Source of the DNA: Pseudoxanthomonas beigongshangi
Lineage (GTDB): Bacteria > Pseudomonadota > Gammaproteobacteria > Xanthomonadales > Xanthomonadaceae
NCBI RefSeq assembly: GCF_016820515.1
Contig: NZ_JADHDV010000029.1
Location: 1-41,341 of the forward strand
Direction of reading: 5' to 3'
DNA length: 41,341 bases
Positions 32,749 through 41,341 of the stretch are shown piece after piece. A program made the translations under genes and the position numbers. The notes beneath the pieces are model-generated. The model saw only the letters and a program-made list of their open reading frames with translations, did no database searches and was not told where the DNA came from. Each line of letters opens with the position of its first letter. Position 1 is the first letter of the stretch.

Positions 32749-33680
32749 TTCATCCCATAGCCCGACTACCGTCCCTGAACGCGCTGCGCGTGTTCGAAGC
32801 CGCCGCACGGCATTTGAGCTTCCGGCGGGCCGCCGAGGAACTGGCGCTCACCCCCACCGCCGTCAGCCACCAGATCCGTCTGCTGGAAGACCGGCTGGGC
32901 CTGCCACTGTTCACCCGCCAGGCCCGGCGGGTGGCGCTCACCGAGGCCGGCCAGCGGCTGTATCCGGTGTTGCGCGACAGCTTCGACAACATCGGCCAGA
33001 CCCTGGCGGCGCTGCGCGCGCCCTCGCCGCGCCTGGCGGTCACGGTTTCTTCCACCCGTGGCTTCGCCGCGCAATGGCTGCTGCCGCGGCTGCCGGCATT
33101 CGCCGATGCGCATCCGGACATCGATCTGCACCTGCACGCCTCCGACGCGCCGGTGGATCTGCTCGCCGGCCAGGTCGATCTGGCCTTGCGCTACGGCCGG
33201 ACGCCGCCGCCCGGCCTGCACGCGGACCATCTGCTTGCGTGCCGCTTCGCGCCGGTGTGCAGTCCGCGCCTGGACCTGCACGATCCGGCGCGGCTGTCCT
33301 CGTTCCCGCGCCTGCGCTTCGAGTGGCGGCAGCGCGATCGCGCCACGCCCGATTGGCCGCTGTGGTTCCGCAAGGCCGGAATGGCCGCCGACGACGCGCC
33401 GGAACGGATGTTCTCCGACGAGTCGCATGCCATCGTCGCCGCGATCTCGGGCCAGGGCGTGCTGCTGGCGAACCTGGCGCTGGTGGCCGGCGAACTGCGC
33501 GACGGCACCCTGGTGCAACCCTTCGGTCCGGTGCTGGAAGGCCATCCGATCCGGGTGCTTTGGCCGCCACGACACGCGGGCAACGACGCGGTGGCGCGCG
33601 TGCGCGCCTGGCTGCGGGAACAGGCCGAAGCGTCACCGGGTACCGGTAACCCCGCCGATGCTTTCCCGGCGACGGATTGA
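32739..33680 (+). CDS. LysR-family transcriptional regulator (GcvA-like)
   Basis: DNA-binding regulator of 313 residues. N-terminal winged helix-turn-helix (about 9-66) with the signature LSFRRAAEELALTPTAVSHQIRLLEDRLG, then the periplasmic-binding-protein-like effector domain (about 92-300). The PSLNALRVFEAAARHLSF start is typical of the GcvA subgroup. It is divergent from the NADH reductase gene, its probable target; no glycine-cleavage genes are nearby, so GcvA itself is unlikely. Its start codon lies inside a dyad, suggesting autorepression. Confidence 0.9.
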   Translation: MNEIHPIARLPSLNALRVFEAAARHLSFRRAAEELALTPTAVSHQIRLLEDRLGLPLFTRQARRVALTEAGQRLYPVLRDSFDNIGQTLAALRAPSPRLAVTVSSTRGFAAQWLLPRLPAFADAHPDIDLHLHASDAPVDLLAGQVDLALRYGRTPPPGLHADHLLACRFAPVCSPRLDLHDPARLSSFPRLRFEWRQRDRATPDWPLWFRKAGMAADDAPERMFSDESHAIVAAISGQGVLLANLALVAGELRDGTLVQPFGPVLEGHPIRVLWPPRHAGNDAVARVRAWLREQAEASPGTGNPADAFPATD

Positions 33681-33699
33681 ATCCCGGCATACTTCACCG

Positions 33700-34584
33700 A
33701 TGAACTATCGCCACGCCTTCCACGCCGGCAATCACGCCGACGTCCTCAAGCACGTCCTGCTGCTGGCCCTGCTGGATGCACTCAAGCGCAAGGACACGCC
33801 GTTCTTCGTGCTGGACACGCATGCCGGCCGCGGGCGCTACCTGCTGGGCGCCAGCGAGAGCCGCAAGACCGCCGAGGCCGATGGCGGCATCGTCCGCCTG
33901 TTCGACAGCGCCCGCCTGCCCGCGCCGGTGGAGGACTACCTGCGCGCGGTGCAGGCCGACAACCCGGTGGGCGCGCTGGTGGCCTATCCGGGTTCGCCGT
34001 TGCTCGCGGCGCAGGCGATGCGCGCGCAGGACCGGCTGGCCGCCTGCGAACTGCAACCCGAGGAAGCGGCCGAACTGAAGGCGCTGTTCGCCCACGACCC
34101 GCGGGTGGCGGTGCATGCGCGAGACGGCTATGCGGCGATGCGCGCCCTGCTGCCGCCACGGCTCGGCGAAACCCGCTTCGCCCGCGGGCTGGTGCTGATC
34201 GATCCGCCCTACGAGGCGCAGGACGCGGAGTATCCGCAGATCCTCGATGCCGTGCGCGAAGGCCTGCAACGCTGGCCCGCCGCGACCTACGCGGTGTGGT
34301 ATCCGATCAAGCAGCGGCGCAGCCTGTTGCCGTTCTTCCGCAAGGTGGCCGCCCTGCCGGCCAAGTCGGCGCTGGTGGCCGAATTGCAGGTCCGCCCGGA
34401 CGATTCGCCGCTGCGGCTCAACGGCAGCGGCATGCTGGTGATCAATCCGCCCTGGCAGTTCGACGCCGCCATCGCGCCGGTGCTGCCCGCCCTGCAGACC
34501 GCGCTCGGCGAAACCGGCGCCGGCAGCCGGCTGGAGTGGATCAAGCGCGAAACCGCCGCCGCGCCCGGCAAACGCCCGGGCTAG
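33700..34584 (+). CDS. rlmJ: 23S rRNA (adenine2030-N6)-methyltransferase RlmJ
   Basis: Methylates A2030 of 23S rRNA. The 294-residue product begins with the family start MNYRHAFHAGNHADVLKHV and has the aminomethyltransferase motif IV DPPYE (168-172), with SAM motif DTHAGRGRYLL (about 39-49). Length matches E. coli RlmJ (280). It starts 19 bases after the LysR stop with no ribosome-binding site; CATACT (33688-33693) six bases before the ATG could be a -10 for a leaderless message. Confidence 0.94.
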   Translation: MNYRHAFHAGNHADVLKHVLLLALLDALKRKDTPFFVLDTHAGRGRYLLGASESRKTAEADGGIVRLFDSARLPAPVEDYLRAVQADNPVGALVAYPGSPLLAAQAMRAQDRLAACELQPEEAAELKALFAHDPRVAVHARDGYAAMRALLPPRLGETRFARGLVLIDPPYEAQDAEYPQILDAVREGLQRWPAATYAVWYPIKQRRSLLPFFRKVAALPAKSALVAELQVRPDDSPLRLNGSGMLVINPPWQFDAAIAPVLPALQTALGETGAGSRLEWIKRETAAAPGKRPG

Positions 34585-34652
34585 GCGCGCCCGCCACGAT
34601 CCCGTCGGGAGGCTGTGCGAGAATCGCCGCTCCCCTCCTCGCGCATCCCTCC

Positions 34653-35606
34653 ATGGCCGGATCCAGCCTGTTCGCCCTCATCGACGACATCGCCACCCTG
34701 CTGGACGACGTCTCGGCGATGACCAAGATCGCCACCAAGAAGACCGCCGGCGTGCTTGGCGACGATCTGGCGCTCAACGCCCAGCAGGTCTCAGGCATCA
34801 AGGCCGACCGCGAACTGCCGGTGGTATGGGCGGTGGCCAAGGGATCGATGGTCAACAAGGCAATCCTGGTACCGGCCGCGCTGGCGATCAGCGCGCTGGA
34901 AACCTGGCTGCACGGACGCGGGATCAACATCCCGCTGATCACCCCGCTGCTGATGCTCGGCGGCGCCTTCCTCTGCTACGAGGGCGTCGAGAAGCTGGCG
35001 CACAAGTTCCTGCACGGCAAGGGCGAGGACGAACAGGAGCACGCCGAACGCGTGCGCGCGGTGCAGGACGAACAGGTCGACATGGTCGCCTTCGAGCAGC
35101 AGCGCATCCGTGGCGCGGTCCGCACCGATTTCATCCTGTCGGCGGAGATCATCGTCATCTCGCTCGGCACCCTGGCCGGGCGAACCTTCATCGAACAGTT
35201 GCTCACGCTGGTCGCCATCGCCCTGATCATGACCGTGGGCGTGTACGGACTGGTCGGCGGCATCGTCAAGCTCGACGACGCCGGCCTGGCGCTGAACCGC
35301 GACGAGCGCGCGGGCGGCTGGCCGCGCTTCAAGCGCGCCCTGGGCCGCGGCATCCTGCACAGCGCGCCCTACCTGATGAAATTCCTGTCCATCGCCGGCA
35401 CGGCCGCGATGTTCCTGGTCGGCGGCGGCATCCTGGTGCACGGCATCGGCGCCCTCCACCACTTCATCGAGCCGTACGCGCAGGGCGCGCTCGGCGGGCT
35501 GCTGTCGATGCTGTTCAACGCCGGCGTCGGCATCGTCGCCGGTGCCCTGATCGTGGCGGTCACGGTGCTGATCGGGCGGCTGCGCGGGAAACGCCACGCT
35601 GCCTGA
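34653..35606 (+). CDS. DUF808 (YedI-like) integral membrane protein
   Basis: Predicted inner-membrane protein of 317 residues with the DUF808 family start MAGSSLFALIDDIATLLDDVSAMTKIATKKTAG in which the LLDD motif and KKTAGVLGDDLALN segment are hallmarks. About six hydrophobic segments follow (starting about 68, 90, 165, 190, 245 and 285). The function of the family is unknown; E. coli YedI is the nearest named relative. I start at the ATG at 34653. It lies 68 bases after rlmJ and 53 bases before a GNAT gene. Confidence 0.85.
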   Translation: MAGSSLFALIDDIATLLDDVSAMTKIATKKTAGVLGDDLALNAQQVSGIKADRELPVVWAVAKGSMVNKAILVPAALAISALETWLHGRGINIPLITPLLMLGGAFLCYEGVEKLAHKFLHGKGEDEQEHAERVRAVQDEQVDMVAFEQQRIRGAVRTDFILSAEIIVISLGTLAGRTFIEQLLTLVAIALIMTVGVYGLVGGIVKLDDAGLALNRDERAGGWPRFKRALGRGILHSAPYLMKFLSIAGTAAMFLVGGGILVHGIGALHHFIEPYAQGALGGLLSMLFNAGVGIVAGALIVAVTVLIGRLRGKRHAA

Positions 35607-35659
35607 ACCGCTATTCAGGCGCCTCGCCTGCCTGGGGGATTTCGTGCGAGCATGATCAC

Positions 35660-36211
35660 ATGACCGCGCCGAAACGACTGCCCCCCTGGCATGAACACTT
35701 CCGCCTGCCCAGCGGGCGCGAGTTGCTGATCCGCCCGATCCGACCCGAGGACGCCGGTCCCATCCAGGGCGCCTTCACCCTGCTCGGACCGGACGAAATC
35801 CGCCAGCGCTTCCTGTACGCCCTGCGCGAACTGACCCCGGAAATGGCCCAGCGCCTGAGCCAGCCGGATCCGCAGACCGAGTTCGCGCTGGTCGCCGCCG
35901 AATCGCTGCCGCCGGGCGAAGCGCTGGTCGGCGCGGTGGCGCGCGCGTCGGTGGTCAACCGCACCCGCGAGGCCGAGTTCGCCATCCTGGTCAGCCATTT
36001 CATCGCCGGCCAGGGCCTGGGTCGCCACCTGATGCGCCGGCTGGTGAAGTGGGCGCGTTCGAAGAAGCTGGACCGGCTCTACGGCGACGTCCTGGACAGC
36101 AACCTGCCGATGCTGCAACTGGCCCAGTCGCTGGGCTTCAAGCAGGTCCGCGAAGCCGACTCCGCGCCGGGCCTGGTGCGGGTGGTGCTGGACCTCAACG
36201 AAGTCGCCTGA
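35660..36211 (+). CDS. GNAT-family N-acetyltransferase
   Basis: Acetyl-CoA-dependent transferase of 183 residues. Its start (RELLIRPIRPEDAGPIQGAF) is typical of the GNAT domain found at the C-terminus of Pat/Acs protein acetyltransferases, and the acetyl-CoA motif A reads ILVSHFIAGQGLGRHLMRRLVKWA (Q-G-L-G). The late motif QLAQSLGFKQVRE is also present. As a stand-alone domain its substrate is unknown. It starts at the ATG at 35660 without a clear ribosome-binding site. Confidence 0.85.
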   Translation: MTAPKRLPPWHEHFRLPSGRELLIRPIRPEDAGPIQGAFTLLGPDEIRQRFLYALRELTPEMAQRLSQPDPQTEFALVAAESLPPGEALVGAVARASVVNRTREAEFAILVSHFIAGQGLGRHLMRRLVKWARSKKLDRLYGDVLDSNLPMLQLAQSLGFKQVREADSAPGLVRVVLDLNEVA

Positions 36212-36231
36212 TCCGGAAGCTGATCCGGAAG
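36208..36231 (+). repeat. 12-base tandem duplication at the end of a GNAT gene
   Basis: CTGATCCGGAAG is repeated exactly twice in tandem. The first copy contains the stop codon of the GNAT gene. It is followed by a GC palindrome CCCGCGCGGG (36234-36243). It looks like a recent slippage duplication. Confidence 0.7.
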
Positions 36232-36350
36232 CCCCCGCGCGGGCCACTTTCCGACCGGCGGACGGCCGTCCTCCACCCACATCGCCGTCATCATGACTGT
36301 CAGGGGAGGCCTGCGGCAGGCATTGTCGCGCGCGGTCGGAGGGCTCCCCG

Positions 36351-37400
36351 ATGGGCATCGACGAAACCCGGCTCAACACCTTCCTCGGCAAGGCGGTCGA
36401 GGACCTCGGCGCGGCGATCAGCGCCACCCTGATCCTGGCAGGCGATCGGCTGGGCCTGTACAAGGCGCTGGCGGAGGGCCCGCTCACGCCCGCGGCGCTG
36501 GCCGAGCGCACCGGCACCCACGAACGCTACCTGCGCGAATGGCTGGCCAACCAGGCCGCCGGCGGCTACGTCACCTACGATCCCGGCAGCGGCGAATACC
36601 GGCTGGAGCCCGAACAGGCGCTGTGCCTGGCCGACCCGGCCAGTCCGGTGGATCTGGCGGGCGCGTACTACATCATCGAGGCGGTCTTCCACGCGCTGGA
36701 TCGCACCGTGGACAACTTCCGCACCGGCGCGGGGCTGGAATGGGGCGATCACCACGCCTGCCTGTTCCATGGCACCGAACGGTTCTTCCGCGCCGGCTAC
36801 AACGCCCACCTGCTCGGCGAATGGCTGCCCGCGCTGGACGGCGTGGTCGCCAAGCTCACCGCCGGCGCGCAGGTCGCCGATGTCGGCTGCGGCCATGGCG
36901 CCAGCACCCTGCTGATGGCCCGCGCCTACCCGCGCTCGCGCTTCGTCGGCTACGACTACCATCCCGAATCGATCCGGGTGGCCGGCGAACGCGCGCGCGA
37001 GGCCGGGCTGGAGAACGCGCGCTTCGAAGTCGCCGACGCCACCGGCTACGGCGAGCATGACTTCGATCTGATCGCCTTCTTCGACTGCCTGCACGACATG
37101 GCCGATCCGGTCGGCGCGGCGCGCCATGCCCGCCAGGCGCTGAAGCCGGACGGGCACTGCCTGCTGGTGGAACCGTTCGCCGGCGACAACGTCGAGGACA
37201 ACCTCAATCCGGTTGGCCGGGTCTACTACGGTGCTTCTTCGCAGATCTGCGTGCCGGTGTCGCTGGCCCGCCACGGCCCCGCGCTGGGCGCGCAGGCCGG
37301 CGAGGCGCGCCTGCGCGCGGTGATGGAAGCCGGCGGCTTCGGCCGTTTCCGGCGCGCGGCGCAGACCCCGTTCAACCTGGTGTTCGAAGCACGCCCCTGA
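36351..37400 (+). CDS. SAM-dependent class I methyltransferase with winged-helix N-terminus
   Basis: A 349-residue methyltransferase. The N-terminal 90 residues look like a dimerisation/winged-helix domain (LGLYKALAEGPLTPAALAERTGTHERYLREWLANQAAGGYV) as in O-methyltransferases and the Rv2258c-type proteins. The Rossmann domain has SAM motif I VADVGCGHGAST (about 174-185) and a motif with acidic YDYHPESI (about 200-207). The substrate is unknown. The ATG at 36351 is preceded by GGAGGG. It is followed after 16 bases by a DUF4242-like gene, so the two form an operon. Confidence 0.85.
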   Translation: MGIDETRLNTFLGKAVEDLGAAISATLILAGDRLGLYKALAEGPLTPAALAERTGTHERYLREWLANQAAGGYVTYDPGSGEYRLEPEQALCLADPASPVDLAGAYYIIEAVFHALDRTVDNFRTGAGLEWGDHHACLFHGTERFFRAGYNAHLLGEWLPALDGVVAKLTAGAQVADVGCGHGASTLLMARAYPRSRFVGYDYHPESIRVAGERAREAGLENARFEVADATGYGEHDFDLIAFFDCLHDMADPVGAARHARQALKPDGHCLLVEPFAGDNVEDNLNPVGRVYYGASSQICVPVSLARHGPALGAQAGEARLRAVMEAGGFGRFRRAAQTPFNLVFEARP

Positions 37401-37416
37401 ACCACGGGAGATTCCC

Positions 37417-37689
37417 ATGCCACGCTATGTGATCGAACGCGATCTGCCCGGCGCCGGCCTGTTGCCGGCGGAGGAACTGCGCGCCATCTCGCGCAAATCC
37501 TGCGAGGTGCTGGAGGACCTGGGCCCACAGGTACAGTGGATGCAAAGCTACGTCACCGCCGACAAGGTGTACTGCATCTACGTGGCGCCGAACGAGGACC
37601 TGATCCGCGAGCACGCGCGGACGGGCGGTTTCCCCGCCAATCGCATCGCCGAAGTCCATGCGGTGATCGACCCGGTCACCGCCGAATGA
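37417..37689 (+). CDS. Small DUF4242-like protein
   Basis: A 90-residue protein with the ferredoxin-like pattern typical of DUF4242: it starts PRYVIERDLPGAGLL, continues with SCEVLEDLGPQVQWMQSYVTADKVYCIYVAP, and ends in HARTGGFPANRIAEVHAVIDPVTAE. Members are sometimes annotated as nickel-binding, which I cannot confirm here. No signal peptide or transmembrane segment. GGGAG upstream supports the ATG at 37417. It is coupled to the methyltransferase gene and followed by mfd after 116 bases. Confidence 0.8.
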   Translation: MPRYVIERDLPGAGLLPAEELRAISRKSCEVLEDLGPQVQWMQSYVTADKVYCIYVAPNEDLIREHARTGGFPANRIAEVHAVIDPVTAE

Positions 37690-37805
37690 CGGCAATGATG
37701 ACGGTGCCGGCGTTTACCCGGGCGGCAGCGGCGGCGCGGTAGACTGGCGGTCCCTTGCGCTGGTGGCGGACGACGCCCCCGGCGCTGCCGCTGTTTTGTG
37801 CACCG

Positions 37806-40800
37806 ATGACCACCGATCCGAATTCCGCCTCCTCCACTCCCGTTCCTCCCCTGCCCCGCGGCGCCCAGTCGCGCGCCTGGTGGCGCGCGCCGGCCTCGCC
37901 ATCCGCGCTGGCCTGGTTCCTGGCCCGCGCGGCGCTCGCCCACGACGGTCCAATCGTGGCGATTGCCCGCGACAACCACCAGGCGCACCAGTTGGAAGGC
38001 GATCTGCGCACGCTGCTGGGCGAACACGGACGCCCGGATCTGCCGGTGCTGCCTTTCCCGGACTGGGAAACGCTGTCCTACGATCGCTTCAGCCCGCATC
38101 CGGACATCGTTTCCCAGCGCCTGGCCGCGCTGCACCGCCTGCCCGCGCTGAAGCGCGGCATCGTGGTGGTGCCGGTGCAGACGCTGATGCAGCGCCTGCC
38201 GCCGCTGCGCCACGTGGTCGGCGGCAGCTTCGACTACCGGGTCGGACAGGTGCTGGACTTCGACGCCGAGAAGCGCCGGCTGGAAACGGCCAGCTACCGG
38301 CACGTGCCGCAGGTGCTGGATCCGGGTGACTTCGCCGTGCGCGGCGGCCTGCTCGATGTATATCCGATGGGCGCCGACGCGCCGCTGCGCATCGAGTTGC
38401 TGGACGACACCATCGATTCGATCCGCCAGTTCGATCCGGAAAGCCAGCGTTCGCTGGAAAGGACCGATGCGGTGCAGTTGCTGCCCGGCCGCGAGGTACC
38501 GCTGGACGATGCCTCGCTGGCGCGTGCGATGAACCTGCTGCGCGACCGTTTCGACGTCGACACCCGCCGCAGCGCGCTCTACCAGGATCTGAAATCCGGA
38601 CTGGCGCCGGCCGGCGTGGAGTACTACCTGCCGTTGTTCTTCGAGCAGACCGCCACCCTGTTCGACTACCTGGGCAAACGTGCCCTGCCGCTGCTGGCCG
38701 ATGGCGCCAGCGCCGCCGCCGACGCGTTCTGGATGCAGACGCAGGGCCGCTACGAGCAGCGCCGCCACGACATCGAGCGCCCGCTGCTGCCGCCGGAAGA
38801 GCTGTACCTGCCGCCGGACAACCTGCGCGAACGCCTCAACCAGTCATCGCGCATCGAAGTCTGCGGAACGGATCACCCGCGCCATGCCGAAGCCGCGCCG
38901 CTGGGCGACCAGCCTTCGCCAACGCTGCCGCTGGCGCAGAAGGATCAGGCGCCGGGCCAGGCACTGCGTTCGTTCCTGGATCACTATCCGGGCCGGGTGC
39001 TGATCGCCGCCGACTCCGCCGGTCGCCGCGAGGCGCTGCTGGAAGTGTTGCAATCAGCCGAACTGAAACCGGCGGTGCTGCACGACCTGCCCGCCTTCCT
39101 CGCCGACGGTGCCCGCTTCGGCATCGCGGTCGCGCCGCTGGAAGACGGCTTCGCCCTGGATGCGCCCGCCGTGGCGGTGCTCACCGAACGCCAGTTGTTC
39201 CCGGAACGCGCCACCCAGCCGTATCGCCGCAAGCGCACCGGCCGCGAGCCGGACAGCATCATCCGCGACCTGGGCGAGCTGAGCGAAGGCGCGCCGATCG
39301 TCCACGAGGATCACGGCGTCGGCCGTTATCGCGGGTTGGTGGTGCTGGAAGCCGGCGGCCTGCCCGGCGAGTACCTGGAAATCGAATACGCCAAGGGCGA
39401 TCGCCTGTACGTGCCGGTCGCCCAATTGCACCTGATCAGCCGCTACTCCGGCGCCTCGGTGGAAACCGCGCCGCTGCATTCGCTGGGTGGCGAGGCGTGG
39501 ACCAAGGCCAAGAAGAAGGCCGCCGAGAAGGTTCGCGACGTGGCCGCCGAACTGCTGGAAATCCAGGCCCGCCGGCAGGCCCGCGCCGGCCTGGCGCTGC
39601 CGGTGGACCGGGCGATGTACGAACCGTTCGCCGCCGCCTTCCCGTTCGAGGAAACCCCGGACCAGCACGCCGCCATCGAGGCGGTGCTGCGCGATCTGGG
39701 CAGCAGCCAGCCGATGGATCGGGTGGTCTGCGGCGACGTCGGCTTCGGCAAGACCGAGGTGGCGGTGCGCGCGGCCTTCGCCGCCGCCAGCGCCGGCAAG
39801 CAGGTGGCGGTGCTGGTGCCGACCACGCTGCTGGCCGAGCAGCACTACCGCAACTTCCGCGATCGCTTCGCCGACTGGCCGCTGCGGGTGGAAGTTCTGT
39901 CGCGCTTCAAGACCGCCAAGGAGATCAAGGCCGAGTTGGAGAAGCTGGCCGAGGGCACGCTGGACGTGATCGTCGGTACCCACCGGCTGTTGCAGCCGGA
40001 CGTGAAGTTCAAGGATCTTGGCCTGGTCATCGTCGACGAGGAACAGCGTTTCGGCGTGCGCCAGAAGGAAGCGCTGAAAGCGCTGCGCGCCAATGTCCAC
40101 CTGCTGACCCTCACCGCCACGCCCATTCCGCGCACGCTCAACATGGCGATGGCGGGACTGCGCGATCTGTCGATCATCGCCACCCCGCCGGCCAACCGCA
40201 TGGCGGTGCAGACCTTCATCACCCCGTGGGATGGCACCCTGCTGCGCGAAGCCTTCCAGCGCGAGCTCTCGCGCGGCGGCCAGGTGTACTTCCTGCACAA
40301 CGACGTCGAGACCATCGGCCGCATGCAGCGCGATCTGCAGGAACTGGTGCCGGAAGCACGCATCGGCGTCGCCCACGGACAGATGCCCGAGCGCGAGCTG
40401 GAACAGGTGATGCTGGGCTTCCAGAAGCAGCGCTTCAACGTGCTGCTGTGCACGACGATCATCGAGTCCGGCATCGACATTCCCAACGCCAACACCATCG
40501 TCATCCATCGCGCCGACCGCTTCGGCCTGGCCCAGTTGCACCAGTTGCGTGGCCGCGTCGGCCGTTCGCACCATCGCAGCTATGCCTACCTGGTGGTGCC
40601 GGACAAGCGCAGCATGACCTCCGACGCCGAGCGCCGGCTGGACGCGATCGCGGCGATGGACGAACTGGGCGCCGGCTTCCTGCTGGCCACCCACGACCTG
40701 GAAATCCGCGGCGCCGGCGAACTGCTGGGCGAGGACCAGAGCGGACAGATGGCCGAGATCGGTTTCAGCCTGTACACCGAACTGCTGGAGCGCGCGGTGC

Positions 40801-41291
40801 GCTCGATCCGCCAGGGCAAGCTGCCGGACGCGGACCTGGGCCAGGAGGCGCGCGGCGCCGAGGTCGAACTGCATGTGCCGGCGCTGATTCCGGACGACTA
40901 CCTGCCCGACGTGCATACCCGCCTGACCCTGTACAAGCGCATCAGCAGCGCGCGCGACCGCGACGAACTGCGCGACCTGCAGGTGGAGATGGTCGATCGC
41001 TTCGGCCTGCTGCCGGATCCGGTGAAGTACCTGTTCGCCGCCGCCGAACTGAAACTCGACGCCACCGCGCTGGGTATCCGCAAGCTGGATCTGGGCGATG
41101 CCGGCGGGCGCATCGTGTTCGAGGCCAAACCGAACATCGATCCGATGTCGGTCATCCAGCTGATCCAGAAACAGCCGCGCATCTACAGCATGGATGGTCC
41201 GGACAAACTGCGCATCAAGCTGCCGATGGTGGAACCGGCGGATCGCTTCAATGCCGCCAAGGGGCTGTTGACCACGCTCAAGGTGGCCTGA
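37806..41291 (+). CDS. mfd: Transcription-repair coupling factor Mfd
   Basis: ATP-driven translocase that removes stalled RNA polymerase and recruits UvrA to lesions. The 1161-residue product (E. coli 1148) has a UvrB-like N-terminal region (about 30-360), the RNA polymerase-interacting domain (about 495-560, starting PIVHEDHGVGRYRG), helicase motifs Walker A GDVGFGKTE (about 643-651) and DEEQ (about 744-747), the translocation motif HQLRGRVGRSHH and the C-terminal TRCF domain. I start at the ATG at 37806. A -10-like TAGACT lies at 37740-37745. Confidence 0.97.
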   Translation: MTTDPNSASSTPVPPLPRGAQSRAWWRAPASPSALAWFLARAALAHDGPIVAIARDNHQAHQLEGDLRTLLGEHGRPDLPVLPFPDWETLSYDRFSPHPDIVSQRLAALHRLPALKRGIVVVPVQTLMQRLPPLRHVVGGSFDYRVGQVLDFDAEKRRLETASYRHVPQVLDPGDFAVRGGLLDVYPMGADAPLRIELLDDTIDSIRQFDPESQRSLERTDAVQLLPGREVPLDDASLARAMNLLRDRFDVDTRRSALYQDLKSGLAPAGVEYYLPLFFEQTATLFDYLGKRALPLLADGASAAADAFWMQTQGRYEQRRHDIERPLLPPEELYLPPDNLRERLNQSSRIEVCGTDHPRHAEAAPLGDQPSPTLPLAQKDQAPGQALRSFLDHYPGRVLIAADSAGRREALLEVLQSAELKPAVLHDLPAFLADGARFGIAVAPLEDGFALDAPAVAVLTERQLFPERATQPYRRKRTGREPDSIIRDLGELSEGAPIVHEDHGVGRYRGLVVLEAGGLPGEYLEIEYAKGDRLYVPVAQLHLISRYSGASVETAPLHSLGGEAWTKAKKKAAEKVRDVAAELLEIQARRQARAGLALPVDRAMYEPFAAAFPFEETPDQHAAIEAVLRDLGSSQPMDRVVCGDVGFGKTEVAVRAAFAAASAGKQVAVLVPTTLLAEQHYRNFRDRFADWPLRVEVLSRFKTAKEIKAELEKLAEGTLDVIVGTHRLLQPDVKFKDLGLVIVDEEQRFGVRQKEALKALRANVHLLTLTATPIPRTLNMAMAGLRDLSIIATPPANRMAVQTFITPWDGTLLREAFQRELSRGGQVYFLHNDVETIGRMQRDLQELVPEARIGVAHGQMPERELEQVMLGFQKQRFNVLLCTTIIESGIDIPNANTIVIHRADRFGLAQLHQLRGRVGRSHHRSYAYLVVPDKRSMTSDAERRLDAIAAMDELGAGFLLATHDLEIRGAGELLGEDQSGQMAEIGFSLYTELLERAVRSIRQGKLPDADLGQEARGAEVELHVPALIPDDYLPDVHTRLTLYKRISSARDRDELRDLQVEMVDRFGLLPDPVKYLFAAAELKLDATALGIRKLDLGDAGGRIVFEAKPNIDPMSVIQLIQKQPRIYSMDGPDKLRIKLPMVEPADRFNAAKGLLTTLKVA

Positions 41292-41316
41292 CGGCCGGAA
41301 TCGACCTTGTGGCATC

Positions 41317-41341
41317 TTGTGGGAGCGACGTGAGTCGCGAT
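41317..41341 (+). repeat. REP-like repeat arm after mfd (cut by window edge)
   Basis: The 24 bases 41317-41340 are identical to the left arm of the palindrome at 29702-29725. The pairing arm would lie beyond the window. It begins 26 bases after the mfd stop. Confidence 0.8.

Noticed and set aside
32739..33680. GcvA, regulator of glycine cleavage
   Set aside because: The protein has the GcvA-type N-terminus, but that subgroup is very large and no glycine-cleavage genes lie nearby.
1..41341. A complete novel defence, mobile or biosynthetic system
   Set aside because: Gene by gene the window is core housekeeping plus a few uncharacterised pairs. There is no integrase, transposase, restriction, nuclease-effector, NRPS/PKS or phage gene, so I do not claim such a system.

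Overview
The window is a GC-rich chromosomal segment of a gammaproteobacterium of the Xanthomonadaceae (Lysobacter / Luteimonas / Pseudoxanthomonas-like). The basis is the high GC with strong third-position bias, the order tig-clpP-clpX-lon-hupB followed by tRNAs, the phoB-phoR-ppk1-ppx block, a single-subunit NAD-type isocitrate dehydrogenase, and a GTGGGAGCGAC-type palindromic repeat. Genus cannot be fixed by eye. I see no prophage, CRISPR array, insertion sequence, toxin-antitoxin or secretion locus. This is mostly conserved core genome, with the novelty in regulation, small repeats and a few uncharacterised gene pairs.

Layout. 1-7526 (minus strand): a proteostasis block read right to left, tRNA-Pro-Arg-His-Lys-Leu, tig, clpP, clpX, lon, hupB, tRNA-Val, tRNA-Asp (cut by the window edge). 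7677-11863: a Bax inhibitor-1/YccA membrane protein (+), then on the minus strand an NhaC-type antiporter, NAD-dependent isocitrate dehydrogenase, and a glutaredoxin / AhpD-like pair with overlapping ends. 12063-21064 (plus): the BepA-like periplasmic metalloprotease, PhoB, PhoR, polyphosphate kinase, exopolyphosphatase and a GAF-EAL protein. Phosphate sensing, polyphosphate turnover and probably c-di-GMP turnover are thus adjacent, with Pho-box-like repeats before phoB. 21140-24126 (plus): aldo/keto reductase, a repeat-filled gap, a GT4 glycosyltransferase overlapping a PAP2 phosphatase.

24206-32647 (minus): a secreted M28 peptidase; a GNAT acetyltransferase and a nitrilase-family amidase with a 4-base overlap; two small unknown genes behind creD; the creB-creC-creD envelope-stress set, with a palindromic repeat between creC and creD; and an FMN-type NADH quinone/azo-reductase divergent from a LysR regulator. 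32739-41291 (plus): LysR regulator, rlmJ, a DUF808 membrane protein, a GNAT protein, a SAM methyltransferase with a DUF4242-like small protein, and mfd.

Points most worth a second look: the split GNAT-nitrilase pair in the order of known fusion proteins; the triple-hairpin element at 22164-22295; nhaC bracketed by two terminators and two 14-base direct repeats; the Pho-box array plus apparently leaderless phoR and ppx; a heat-shock-like promoter buried in a dyad before lon; and the shared 12-base motif at the divergent azoR/lysR starts. All functional statements come from reading the sequence by eye and from family knowledge; no search was run.
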